Assembly (NCBI GenBank): GCA_009192285.1
Contig: WBVU01000003.1
Coordinates: 496,001-560,000, forward strand
Direction: 5' to 3'
DNA from: Morchella semilibera
Lineage: Eukaryota; Ascomycota; Pezizomycetes; Pezizales; Morchellaceae
DNA length: 64,000 bases
In this document: piece by piece, positions 38,273 to 51,070 of the stretch
Layout: every line of letters begins with the position of its first letter
How positions within the stretch are numbered: the first letter of the stretch is position 1
Translations under genes and position numbers: made by a program
The notes under the pieces: model-generated
Database searches by the model: none
Told to the model about the DNA's origin: nothing
Seen by the model: only the letters and a program-made list of their open reading frames with translations

Positions 38273-40081
38273 GCCTCTCGATGGATGTGACTCCCGCTGG
38301 GGTAGTAAGATTATTCGAAATGCATATTGGTCTTTCTAATAAGGGGCAGGAAAGGGTTATGTATCAGCTGTTGGGTTTCCGGTGTTTTCTGTCCGGCCCA
38401 TCGATGGGCAAATGCTACCGTTATTAAAGGGAGACCAAGGGGCGTAACAAAATTCAAAGCCCACCTTGGTAGCAATTGCTGGCCCGGTGGTAGTAGAAAT
38501 TATCTAGCCTCCCCTTAGTCAACCAAGGTTTGAAAGATGATCATGAATCAGGGTGATCGTCGGTTTTGACGTGCATGATCAGGAGTTGTGATAACTTTAT
38601 AATTAGCCTAACCTATGCATTGTATATCATTGACAATTCAACTCCAGGTCAGACCACACTTGAGCTTTCCGTTATCACGTAAAGCACCTACAAGCTGATT
38701 CCAGCCTTTGGCCGGTGGGGGTTATGGATGAAGAGTGTCACTAAAAGAGGTGATCCGTCACTATGCTATAGTCGAGGTAGATATATCAAAATCACAAATA
38801 GTACCTAGAGCGTACCAGTACCACAAAAAACATATCACAATCACTGAGTTACAACGGGACAGGGCAGCAACCTCCAACATAACCTTTCTTTCTTTCTTTC
38901 TTTTTTTCCTTCTTATTTTCTTTTTCTTTTCTTTTCTTTCTTTCTTTTTTTTTTTTTTTTTTTAGCTCTCTCCCTATTCAATAGCTTGAGAGAAAGAAAA
39001 AACACCCAAAACTCAACCAATCCAAACATCTGGAGCACTCATTGCATACTCAATACATCTATCTGTATACTACATGTAATTAGATGTTGCACACTGAATG
39101 GGTTGACCATTGACAAGTGTCCTCTGGGCGGGCGAATTTCGCGGATGGTCCAGAACTTGAAATTTTCCCAGTCGGAGCTAATGATGCGTAGCTCGGCCTC
39201 GCCGAAACAGCGAGTGATCTGAAGTGATGCGCCGTAAAACCAATCTATCTTGGTAAGTTTAGTGATATCCTGCCAAGTATCGATGCCTAATTTCAATAAA
39301 GTAGACTCAGAAATATTTTCGGGCGTATTGGCACTCGATTAATTGAATACTTAAGGGTGCTCAACTGATGTATTCGTACATGCGCCTTCTGGGAGAATTT
39401 CTAGACGGCGCCGCCCGATCCGGCCAATCAAACATAAGCTCATCGTCCCTTTCCTTCTTTTAATGATTATTGTACTTAACTAACTTCTACATTTTTTTGA
39501 TCCACCACTGTACATACATGTACTCTTGGAGCACAGATGATGATAGGGCTAGAAGGCTACACGTGCGCGCGTTAGCGAAGTAGCAATAATTAACTAGAGA
39601 TAATCGAACTAGATAGTAATCGTGGGATGTCTTTGGGTTTTTATGTCCAAAAAATATTTATCCTACTAATAAACTAATGAGCAGCCTAAAGCAAGGGCAC
39701 ACCGTGGTAGGTGGTATTTATGCAGCTAAAGCTTGGCCGCAGGTTCTGCCTCTGTCTAGCTTCGTAGGATGGTCAACTAGTGCACTCCTAGCGAGCGTAA
39801 CCCCTCATGATTATTAAACGCTTTGACAGTCCGGAAAATTCGAGGGGAAAACACCAAAGAGTTTGTGGAATATTAACCGTAGAGAAGAATAGTATTCAAC
39901 TTAAGAACAACTAAGTTAAGGTCGAATTCCTCGCACTTTTGGGGGTCTTACCATACCACTGATATTCACTACCTAGAAAACCCAAACCCCAACCGAAACC
40001 CAATAAAGAAATTAACAAAAGAAAGAATCTAGCACAAAGGGCCATGATTAAACAAAATAGTAGGTCAACTAAAAACTAACT
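38273..40081. other. Intergenic region with polypyrimidine tract
   Basis: A CTTT/CTTTC-rich polypyrimidine tract ending in about 20 T lies at 38884-38963. At about 39039-39350 on the minus strand is an open stretch with protein-like composition (TWQDITKL, SSDWENFKFWTIREIRPP) but no ATG start and no recognised domain; it could be a lone exon or gene remnant. The rest shows nothing recognisable. TACATGTA occurs near 39072 and 39515. Confidence 0.45.
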
Positions 40082-41305
40082 TTACTCCTTCTCCACGACC
40101 TCGATACCCTCTTCAGCATATGCAGGAAGCCCTTCTTCCTCGTGATGCTCATCGGCATAAGCCTTCAACATTCCCCTACCCTCCTCGACTTGTTCCTCCC
40201 CAATCTTTCCGCTATTCTTATACTCTTTGGCAAACTTCCAAAGCTTCATGATAGTTTGTCCAACAACCACACCAATGATGGACACACTTACACCGGCCAT
40301 GATACCGATAATGATAGGCATCAGGATATGGCCAATAAGTGCAGACCAGAAGCGGCCGCCCCTGTGGTGTCCATGGTGGTGGTGGGGGTGGGGGTGATGG
40401 TGTGGCCCGTGGCTATGACGGCCTGGACCGCCCCTGTGAGGGCCATCCCCAGGCATATTAGGTGGTGCTTCTTCACCTTTCTTTCCACCGTGGCAACCAC
40501 CCTTCTTCGCATCCTTTACGCGCATGATGTTGAGGTTCTCAAGCCTGTGCTTCATCTCTGATAGCATGCAATCAATTCCCTGGCACGAGACCTCATCGTC
40601 ATGCACATCCCCGGGCAATATAAGAGCGTTGATATGGCTGCTAACAATTTCGAGTGCACCGGTCTTCATGTCCTCAGATACCAGGACTTCAAGGTCAGGG
40701 ATAAAGTCGTTGTGGACACCATCAACAGCGGTGATACGGAGCCTAACGCGGACATCCTTCTTGTCAGGTGTGTCTTGGTTTAGGGTTCCAGTAACGAGAA
40801 GGTCATAGCCAAGCTTGAGCGGACGGAAGGCATGCGAGATGGTGAACACATCTTCAGCAGAGGCGGAGGCGGGGACTTGAAGGGCCGAGAGCCCGAATAG
40901 TGGGGTGAAAGGGACAATACGCCTGTCGTTGATCATGAGAGAGTTGGGGGCGTCTGCGGGAATCGAAATGTCGAATAACTAATCGTGCAAATTAGTAATC
41001 GGAATTTGGATTATGTGAGGCCAAGGTAGACCTACAAGCTCGCTTTCAAGGCCCTCAGTATATGGAACACCCTCCTCGTCCGATACATCTTTATGCCATG
41101 TACATCCAATGCATGGCAAAGTGACAGCTGTATGGGTACCTTTGACGATAGCACTCTTAGGGGTGTCGCTCAAGATGGCGACCTCAGCTTCGTTTGACTT
41201 GAAAAGTGGAGAGAGCTCGAGATCGGTTGACGGTGGAAGAAGGAATGCAGCACCCAAGGCTGGAAGACCTATGAGTGTAGCAAGGGGGATGGTAGAAACA
41301 CGCAT
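40082..41305 (-). CDS. Secreted, membrane-anchored protein with His-rich linker (DUF7728-like)
   Basis: Two exons, 41305-41036 and 40978-40082, join in phase to give 388 residues. The first about 20 residues (start MRVSTIPLATLIGLPALGAA) look like a signal peptide. A conserved CIGCTW motif near residue 68 and a following stretch (SELLFDISIPADAPNSLMIN) resemble a fungal family I associate with DUF7728: a small extracellular beta-type domain whose function is unknown. Residues about 271-295 are extremely His-rich, with HHHPHPHHHH. A hydrophobic segment of about 28 residues (about 303-332, including MPIIIGIMAGVSVSIIGVVV) is a clear transmembrane helix, followed by an acidic cytosolic tail. Predicted topology: N-terminal domain outside, His-rich juxtamembrane linker, one helix. 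Metal binding by the linker is inference. The family name is from memory and should be checked. Confidence 0.82.
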
Positions 41306-42536
41306 ATTTGTTTAATCGATTATTAGCCGACAATAGTTCAAGTATGTAGTTTTTGTAACTATGTTTGTAGGTTATTTGTTATTTGTAGTAAGGTTATGTA
41401 GGGAAGCTCAGCTCAAAGAATATAATGAGAGACAAGGAAAGAGAAAGGAAGATGGGAGGGCGATAACACCATAATATATCCGAGTGATAAAGGGTCGAAT
41501 TAACGGGCGCAGCAGTGCAGGAGAGACACTTACGCAACCACCATCCTGCCCAACCACAACTCGCTAGCCAACCTACGTAACCGTCTAGGAAATCGGAGAT
41601 TTTGGCGGAAGCGTGAGTTTCCGGGAAACCGTTCTGGAAAGCGATCCGGATCAGAACCCCTGTAAGCTGTGAGTATTTTACATACCGACTCAACCGTTTT
41701 CCGCTTTCTGGCCCCACCCAGTTGTGTGTGGGCTGTTTCTTTTATTGGAACCTTCAAATACTCGCTACTTGTATTGTATGCCATACAAAAAATGTAATCT
41801 TGGCGGTTTTTTTGGGTGTATGCAATGAGATTGCGAGTACATACATGTACCTACTCGCATATTCATTATGCACACAGAATTCCGAGGCACCAAAAGTATA
41901 GGCCTTGTTCATAAGGGGGATTCCTCAGGCAAATGGTGTCCAGAGATGTCTTTTTACTGCTTTTCTCTATAATTTTGCTACCGACCTAGGAATTTGATAT
42001 ATGGATCTCCTGTATCGAAATTATATTATACCTGGTAAGTCAAGCTTTGGAAATTTCTGTGTTCCCAATTTTTGATGGTTGCGCCAACATATTGGATATG
42101 TGAGTATGGCAGGTTACCCTGCCTCTAGTCAGGTAGCAACCGGGCCACCCAACCCCCCCCCCCCCAGGTATATGCATATTGAAGAATTGTAGGAGATGAA
42201 CTTCGTCCCCCGTCCCCCAAACTGAAAGTTCGAAATTCGATTGAAGTGAACTGGGGGGTAGAGGGGCAAAGTCTTTGGTACAATGTATGTACAAGCACCC
42301 GCAACTCGCGGTTGGCTCATCCTTAATAAAGTACAGGCTACAGTCAGGGACTATGCTTAACGGTTGGTTGAACGATACATGTATGGATCATGACTGCTAA
42401 TATGTAGTAATTTTGATCTTAAATGCACAGCCAATTTTTCAAGTTATATTGGCGGGTATTCCATCCGCGCGGCACGCTACTCTAATCTTCATTCAAGTAA
42501 TATTATTATACAACATACATGTAGTAGTACTACGGT

Positions 42537-42602
42537 GTAGGGGTAAGTCGACACTGGGGCCCGTGGTTGCAACAGCTCGACCGTCGCCAGACTTACCCCT
42601 AC
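42537..42602. repeat. Hairpin with 13-bp perfect arms
   Basis: gtaggggtaagtc at 42537-42549 is the exact reverse complement of gacttacccctac at 42590-42602, with a 40-base GC-rich loop. It abuts the MITE-like element that starts a few bases downstream. Confidence 0.6.
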
Positions 42603-42607
42603 TCGCA

Positions 42608-42702
42608 ATTTCATTGCGTTTTTGAACACGACTAATAATATTGCCAAGACTCCATTTTTGTCTGGCATGTAGTAGCGGTTGTGTTCAGAAACGCTATGAA
42701 GG
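42608..42702. mobile_element. MITE-like element, copy 2
   Basis: Ends at 42610-42634 and 42676-42700 are imperfect reverse complements (about 20 of 25 positions) around the core gcgttt-tgaacac. The ends and an internal GCCAAG...CTGG block match the element at 19781-19885. It is more diverged between its arms than copy 1, suggesting an older insertion. No coding content. Confidence 0.55.
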
Positions 42703-43295
42703 TTTCGAGTACATACACTGCAGCCGTCAGAGACCTGAGACAGCTGGTAGGATTAGCGTTTCACTTCTGCTTTGGGCCATTTAAATAGTAGCAAGCACCA
42801 TAAAGCGTTGTTGCGGCTGTTGCAGCATGTACCAATATCATTACAGGTACTACATATGATCATAACGTGGCCGTAAAAGTAAAATGGGTATCATTCGACT
42901 CTTTCCCCCCACCCCACCCCCTCCGTGCTAGAAAGATAGAATAAAAGAAGAACACCCACTGCACCAACGTAGGTACATCGCTCGGCGAGTGGGTATTTCT
43001 GTGACGATGGCTTAGCAAGAAAAACACAATCAGTCTCTCAGAAACCAAAATTTCAACAAAACAAAAGATAAAGGATAATATAATAGTTAGTAATGGAAAT
43101 AATATAAAAGAAACAGAAGAGAAAGATACAAATCGTGAAAACAATACAGCTGTTAGCCTTATACAGCCCCGTCTGTACTGCTTTACCATCTCACAGACAT
43201 AAAAACATTCATATATCCCATGCCATGAACCCTTAAACCAGGTTAAAATTCAACGCTCCGTTTACCAATATGCACCAAAAGCAATTGAACTCCAT

Positions 43296-46200
43296 TCACA
43301 AGAAATTAACCGAATGTCTCTTTGACCCCCTCCTGTCGCTATCGTCATCGCCCATCTGACTTAGAGCAGCCATGGTATTGCTGCGGCTATTAGCATTCCT
43401 GTCTAGTCTCATCCCTTTCCAGCCTTCAAGCTCGCGCTCAAGCCTAAGGCTCTTTTCCCGCTCCTCGCGTGCTTCACGTTCTGCTCTGCGGGCAATCAAT
43501 TGATGCTCTGAATGCGCTGCCTCTAACTCTTCGATTGTCTTGAGGAGGCGCTCCATCTTTTCTTTGCCCTTGGTGACCTCTTCCTCGAGTTGTATAGCAG
43601 CCTTGTCTCGCCTTTCAATCTGGGTTTGGAGGTCTCGAACGGTACGATCCACGTTACGAACCGAGCGCTCACTCTTGTTGCGTTCTTTCTCTTGCTCATC
43701 AAGCAATTTTTCAAGCTAATATACCCCAAATATAAATTAGAAGGTTACAACGTAAATAAAATTTAAAGGGTAATATACCTCTTGGACCCGACCATGCAGA
43801 AACCTGACATCATGAGATGTCGAAGAATAGCTTTTAGTTTCCAGATCGACCAATTTTAACTGTAGATCCTTCACCTGCTTTTCCAAGGACGCCCTCTCCT
43901 TGTGTAAGCTGACATTGGTTTCCCTCTCGGCCGCGATATCGCGCTGTGTCTCAACGACCAAGGCCTCAGCTCTCCTCATCTTCTCGACCGCTGCCGCCGC
44001 AACATCCTCTTGTTGTTGCAGAGCCCCTTTGAGATCAAGCAACTCCCTATCCATACCAGCTGCATTGCGCATCGACGGGCTCTCTCCATTGGCAAGGTCC
44101 TCAAGCCTTTGATTAGCTTGGGCCAGTCTTTGTTCGAGGCTACGTTTTTCCTTTTGGATAGCATCTCGTTCTGAGACCACTTCATCAACGTTAGTGCGAA
44201 GGTTTCGGACCTGGGCGAGTAGCGTCACTACACGACCCTGAGCCTCATTATGTGCAGCGACAGCGTCGTCATGGGATTGTGAAAGATCTTGGAGCTTAAT
44301 TTCGAGGCGAGACTTCTCTTTGGCCCATGTAGAGCTATTGAGAACTTCATCGTCCCATTTGGCACGCAGATCTTCAACCTCTTCACGAAGACGCCTGTTC
44401 TCCCCCCTGACTTGGAGAATATTCTCCCGCTCGATCTCCAGTTCCCCATTCAAGGTGGAAAGCTCGGCTTGGTACTTCTTTCGTGTCTGTTCCATGGAAC
44501 TCTCTTTATCTTCAAGGTCGATTTCACGCCTACTGCGGTAATCATCGAGCTCGTTCTGTAGCCTCTTTTTGGCTTGAAGGGCAGCAGACAAATCTGCCGA
44601 AAGATCCTCAACCTAAAATCTTTTTTTAGAGACCTACAATCTTGGGGGGCATAATGGTAATTTTGGAGAAACCGCTTACCTTTTCGTCATAATGCTGGTT
44701 TTGTCTTTGGAGGTCCTCTATCAGTGATTCCATCTGCTTTCTTTCAGCCAACACCGTTGCGGCGTTCTCTTCCGTTTCCTTTGCTTGACTCTTTGCAGCC
44801 GCCTCAGCTCTTGATGCTCTGAGTACCGCAATTTCTGCTTGTTCGAGCTTGTTGAAGTACTCATTGCTGCGCAGCTTGTAAAGGTTTAAGCTCGCTCCAA
44901 GGTCTGCGACCTTCGAAGACTCGGCGTCTAGGCGAATTTGCAGGTCCGCAAATTCATTTAATAACTGAGTTCGGCTAACCTTGTCTTGCTGTTGCATTGC
45001 AAGTGCTTCATCCAGCTCTGTCTGGGTCTCTCGAAGATCTGTCTCTATTGCAGCCTTGGCGGCCTTGACCTTTTCGAACTGGTCCTTTGCTCGCCCAAGG
45101 TCCGAAACAGTCTCATTGTATACCATTACTAGATTGCGTCGGGATTGCTCCTGCTGACTGATGAAGTCATATAGCTCTTCATGGCTCTTAGCTTGGATAT
45201 CTTTTAGGCTAAGTTCAATCGAGTTCATTGAAGCTTCAAGCGCCGAATTCTTCTGGTCCGACTCATCAAGCAAGTCGTGTAGGCGGCTATTCTCACGCTC
45301 TAGCTTCAAGGCTCGCTTAGCAGATGGGCTCGTTTCTAGCTCACCCTCCTTCGCGTTTGCTCGATCAATTTGGGCTTGAAGGTGCTTGTTCTGCATTTCC
45401 GCAATCTGCAGTTGATTCTGGACTTCCTCGAGCTCGGAGGCTAAATCCATCCTTCGCTGGAAGCTAATAGTATCCATAGTCTTATCGGTTTTTTCAGAAT
45501 CGAATTGATCTTGTCCAAAGAGGTTTCTCCTGGTAGGCGTCGTCTGGTTGGAATATTGCTTGGCGTTGAGTGCTCTGCTAAATGGTCGAGCGGATCCATT
45601 TGCAGGAGCATTGTTCTGATCCATCTCGTCGAGTAGAGCTCTCTTAGATGAAGTGTGCATGTTATCTATCTCTGCAACTTCGTCTTGGTGCCGCTTCCTT
45701 AGCTCTTCAAGTTCCTTCTCAGCACGGATACGTCTTTCATTTGAAAGTCTTAGGGCCTGGTTTGCCTCATCTAGCTTGGTAGCCAAGTTGAATGATTGGA
45801 CGATACTCTTCCTCCCAGATTCCCAATTCTTAGGCTGTATGCCTTCAGGGTCGAATACCTTCTGGAGAACAAGCAATTGCTGGCGGCAATCTTCGAGCTC
45901 GGAATTGGCAGTTGCAAGAGCACTTTGGATATGTTTAGTATTTATTTGGGCCTGAGCTTTGACTTGTCTCTCCATCTCCAGGGTTCTGTTCGCTTCCGCA
46001 AGTTGTAACTGTAGGCTAGATGTCGTTTTCTCGGCGTTCCGGGTTGTCTTGTGTTCACGTGCAACTTCATGATTCAAGTCTTCCAAATTCAGAGATAGTT
46101 TCTCTTTCTGTTTCTCGAGAGCACGTATCTGAATTTGCGCGTCTTCGAATTGTTTCCGGTACTTTCTTGCCTCCTCATCAGCCTTCGTCCTATCAGCAGT

Positions 46201-49200
46201 CAACGCAACAATCTTGTCCCGATATTGTTCACTCGCTCTAGCGTTTGCCTTGCTGATTTCCAGGTTCTTTTGCTGTATCTTATTTTGTAAGGCACGGTTA
46301 TCATTTTCTGACGCCATAAGGCGGTTCTTAACCGCGTTGGCTTCCGAATCCATGCGCTTCCTCGACTGCTCGTAAGACTGGCGTGCTCCATCTTGCTCAC
46401 TGACAACTCGGGTAAGTCTAGCAACTTCTGAAGCCAGTCTTGCGCGTTCAGATTCTGCTATAGAAAGGGCCTCCTCCTTCGCCTTTAGATCCTTATCTAG
46501 CCTAGCTTCCTTCTCTTTGGCTTGCCTTGCCAAACTTTTCTCAATCTCTGATTCCGCTTGTAGCCTGGCATTATCAGATTCAGCAAGTCTATCGCGAAGA
46601 GTCTTCAGGTCCGCTTGGAAGTTGCGTTTTTCCTTCTCGGACTGAGATCGAGCTTCGAGTGCACGACGAAGAGTATCTTGCTGTGCATAAAGCTCTTTCT
46701 CAATTGTAAATTTTGCAGCAGTAATAGCGTCGTGGTCACGTTTTAAATTGGCAAATTTATGTTCGCTAAGTAGAGCAATATCCGCTCGGGATTGCCTCTC
46801 TTTATTCAACTCGGCTTGGATCGTTGCCAACTCCTCTTGCAGTTCTTTGATCTGCTCGTCAAGAAGGCGGCGACCCTGTCCCGTCTTAGCATCTTCTGTG
46901 ATTTTTGCATCGAGTAATCTCCTGGCGTCTGCCGCCTCTTTCTCGAGTCTTGCGCATTGATGCTTTAATGTCTCGACCTCCGAGTGGGCACTACGTAAAC
47001 GTGCTAGAATATCGTCATGTTTTGAATTAAGATGACGCTTTTCGTCGTCAAAAGCGGTGCGCTCAAGTTCTAGCTTCTTAAGATCCGCATGGAGTAGGGA
47101 TAATTCGCTTTCTTTACGACGGATAAGATCTTCGTATCCGTTCGAGGTAGTTGATAAGTCGCTCAGCTGGTCTCTAAGCGTCCTATTTTCATCAATAAGT
47201 TCCCGCAACTGTTTTTGGCTAGTTTCAAGACTCAGGTTCTACCCAGAGAGTTAGTTGGAATATAACCTGCTAATAGGGAATTGGGACATACCGTCTGTGC
47301 GAGCGTTTGATCTAAATCGTGATCCGACCTCTTGAGAGCTTCCTCATACTCCTGTAACTTGCGTTCCTTCAAGTTGAGATGACTCTTCAACACATGGATC
47401 TCTTGTTCGAGCTTATCTTCAGCATCCCCCCTCTCATCCCTTGCTGCTTCTGCTGCCTCGAGCTCTCGGTCCAAAAACTCGATCTTCGCGGCTAATTCCC
47501 TCTTTTCATCCTCCAACCGAGCAACCAAGTCACCCGCTTGCTCTAGTTCCTTTCTCCAAAGCTCTGCCTGCTCGTCCGTCTTCTTCTTCGCACTCATCAA
47601 CTCATCTATCTGGTCCTCTAACACGTCCTGGTCCTCAAGAGCACCCGCAAGCTTTTCACTAAGTTCGGCCTCCCTTTGCCTCATCCTCTCAAAAATTTCT
47701 TCCTTATCAAGTGCGAGGGCCCTTTCGCTTTCTAGAGTTTTTTGGACACGTTGAAGCTCTGTATCCGTCTTCCTCCTCTCTTCCTCAAGCTTTTGCCGAT
47801 TTTCCGCCTCTGCTTGCATTAAGGCTTCCATTTTCTGTATCATCTCATCCCTCTTCTTGACTTCATTCGAAGAATGAGATGCACCCAAGAGCGGCTTCAT
47901 CTTCATAAAGAGCTTCCACCAAGGACTCTCGCAAAGATCTAAGTATACTTGAAGATTCCTTTGGATTATCATTGTAGCTTCGGCACGGTAAAGTCTTTTC
48001 CTTGCAATTCTTCGTTGAAGGTAGCCCCTAGCTATGCTCTGAAAACGTGTGATAATTTCTCGAACTAAGGTGTCGCGCTTTTCTTCAAGCTCGGCCAAAA
48101 CACCGGCTCGGAAAAATACCTTTGTTAAACCCACGCGGTAAAGTTGAGTATCAAGATCCAGCTGCTGCAGCATAAGCTGACACGCCCTTTGGCCCTCAAG
48201 ATAGCCTTTGGGTATTTTTGGGGTTAGAACTTCGTACCGTTGCCTAAATTCGGCAAATGGTAATCTATTCGGAAACCCAGTCCTCGCAATTCTAATACCT
48301 TCCAACACACCGTTACATCGAAGCTGGTCCAGTACCAAAGGTGCATTTAATTTTTTGGGCCGCTTTTGGTGGTTAGGGATGATACACCTGACGAAGTGAG
48401 GATGTGTGGAGTTAAGCTGAGCCATGAGACTTGTTAATTGTTCCTTGTGTCTTTGTGCAACGGTTCTAAAGAGCCCTTTCTTTACCCTGCTCTTAGCAAC
48501 AGTTCCGTTTTCGTTTCCATCTTCGGCGTAGTCGGCAAATAATGAGGCTATATATCTGTCGTGAGAGGCAGCAAGAAGTTTTGTGATGTTATCGTTCAGA
48601 GGATCCTTGTTCTTATCTAGCCAGCCCTCCGTAGAGTACTCAACCTCGGCAGCGTAGTGGGTAAGCATGAATCCTTGCTTGAGAAGAGAACGTTTGTATT
48701 TTGGTGTCTTTTTATCCCAGAGGAAGTGAAGCTTTTCGGTGAACGATTTATCACTTGCTTTCGGCATGACACAGTCTTCGTCGAGGCACGAAAAAATACC
48801 AATAGGCTAAAGTTCTAATATTAGCACTTGCTTGTGATATGTATTCGGGGAACATACATTAGGTAATTCGATAAGATCTATAGTCGGTTGAAGATCGTGT
48901 CCGAAGTCGATAAACTTCCATTCAATTTTTTCCCTTTCATATTCTTCCTGCTCTAGAACAAACATGTGGTGATTGAAAAATTGTTGCAGTTTTTCGTTTG
49001 TATAATTGATGCAAAGCTGTTCAAAGCTGTTGACCTATATTCCAAGAAGACAGTTGTCAGTGTTATGCTCTGCCCAAGAATAATATCTCGGTTACCTCAA
49101 AAATCTCGAACCCAGCAATATCTAAGACTCCAATGAAACCGTCCCCTTCGCCGCGGGTGTCAAGTTTGCTATTGACCATTTCGACCAACTTCCCAAACCC

Positions 49201-51070
49201 TCTTTCATACAAAGCTTTTGCCAAAGCATCCAAACTCTGCTTTACTTGTTCTGCTGTTCTTGACTGGTTGACCCATTCTCTACCGGCTTTAACCCGGGGT
49301 CTAAGTAACCCCTTTACAAATCCATCTACTGGTATACCTAGAACATGCGAAACTCTTTCTGCTTGACCACGATCCGGTAGTCGCGCATCCTCACTACCTC
49401 TGCGCTCCGGAACGACTTCAATATTACCGATGTGTAGAACGGCGGCGATGACTCGGAGAATAGATACTTTGCTCCTCAGTGGCAAAACCCATAACATGGA
49501 AAGCCTCCATTAAAGACCGAAACTCTTCAAGGTCGTTTACGCCTGCGATAGTATCATTACTGTTTTTAATATAGTTCCACGCTTTGACATTCTCGTCGTC
49601 GAGCAGGTACATTTCTTTCATCTGGTTGCTGGCTCCCCTCAATAGCTGGTAGAAGACATGGTAATTCCTTTCATCCCCGCCTTGGTGGACGACTCGACTT
49701 TTCTCCAAGAGATACCAATCGATGAAAGCCCCAGCTATCTGGCCGGAGCGAGTAAATTCGATACGAATAAATTTTCCGAACCGAGACGAATTGTTATTGC
49801 GAACAGTCTGAGCGTTTCCGAATGCCTCAAGGATGGGATTGGCCCGCAAAATTTGAAGTTCTAGAGTGCCAAGTTGCTTCGATGAGGAGCTTTCGCTGGC
49901 AACGGCAGCAAGATATTGAATGACCTTCTTTGTATTCTCAGTTTTACCAGCCCCGGATTCACCACTATATGAAGAGTTAGCAGCGTGTCTGACTCGGATG
50001 AACTTTAAAAAGTAAATGTACGCACGTGACTAAAATGCTCTGATTCTCTTTCTCTTCCAGCATATTTCGGAACGCGACATCCGTGATAGCAAATATGTGA
50101 GGTTTTGTTTCCTCCCTTGAGCGATTTTTATACAGGGATATGTAGTCATTATTATATATTGGCAATGCGCAGTAAGGGTTTACTGTTACCCAAAAACAAG
50201 CCCGAGTAGGTCTACAGAAATATTGATCCCCAATTAGTAGGATCTCATACAGGGGCATTTAAGGGCTTACATAGATTAGATCCGCTTGATAACGTAAGTG
50301 AAGATTATGAACTACAGAAGCTTCGTTAAGATGTGTGAGCTCGGCCATATCATCAGCTTTATCAAACTTAGCCGGATTCACTTTATCGACATTATCAGAA
50401 TGAACATTTCGTTCCTGTTTGACTTTGTTAGTGCCTATTAAGACGTAATTCGAACTTGAGACTCGATCTAAATCACGGATCAAGTAAGGTCTTTAACAGT
50501 CCTAGCGCGAGTGGATACACACCGTTCCGTCGTCACATCGCACAGTAAGCATTCCATCCTCATTCAAGAACAACTTCTCCCTTCACAAATGCCCTCTCGG
50601 GATCTCTAACCCATACCCATCGTCTCCCAGAAAAGTCGCTATTCTCCCCCGCTATTCCTCCAGCTAAGCTTGAAGTGCTGGTTCGCCTATCATCAACAGA
50701 CTTGATAAAGCCTGGAGCGAACGTTCCTGGTGAAGCTTTCGAGACTGAGCTGTTGCTTCTGCTTTGCCAGCTGTTTAAAACCAGAGCAGAGCTAGGCCGA
50801 GAAGGTGCGGTGTGTGGGCGCGGGTGCGGGTGTGGAAGTCAATGCTGCTGTCAGGGCAGATACTGATTGCCGGTGACCTCTAATCCCCGGCGTTGGTGAG
50901 GTAACAACATCTGGCGGAGGAGGTGGCGGAGGAAATATTGCATTGGATGGTGACGAGGGAGACTTCTTATGCGCTCCGGAAATAGGGCGACGCTGTTGCC
51001 ATGATAATCGAGGCACGTTATTTGAAGATCCTGAGGGTGATGAATACCCTGTGGGATTGAAACCGGACAT
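43296..51070 (-). CDS. MYO2: Class II myosin heavy chain (septation/contractile ring)
   Basis: Nine exons: 51070-50523, 50414-50271, 50211-50026, 49964-49096, 49034-48858, 48806-47292, 47238-44680, 44612-43779 and 43715-43296. The conceptual product is about 2,415 residues, the usual size for filamentous-fungal myosin II. The N-terminus (about 1-110) is Pro/Ser-rich with [10 protein letters not shown], then an SH3-like segment ([10 protein letters not shown]). The motor has P-loop GESGAGKT (about residue 292), switch-1 [10 protein letters not shown] and switch-2 DIAGFEIFE. An IQ-like neck ([21 protein letters not shown]) precedes a very long coiled coil and a short tail. Role: actomyosin ring constriction at septa, as known for fungal myosin II. 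Odd: four single extra bases break the frame near 50800, 50555, 50190 and 49469, each restored by skipping one base. Everything 3' of 49460 is clean. Confidence 0.93.

Larger units (their letters stand above)
41306..43295. other. Intergenic region with two inverted-repeat elements
   Basis: No gene is seen. A poly-C run lies near 42151-42165, a 13-bp-arm hairpin at 42537-42602 and a MITE-like element at 42608-42702. The stretch next to 43296 is the downstream flank of the myosin gene and is A/T-rich. Open frames such as 42860-43189 on the minus strand are simple hydrophobic low-complexity sequence. Confidence 0.5.

Noticed and set aside
49460-50810. Introns as the explanation for the myosin frame changes
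   Set aside because: At each break the flanking residues align directly to the expected myosin sequence with one surplus base and no room for an intron.
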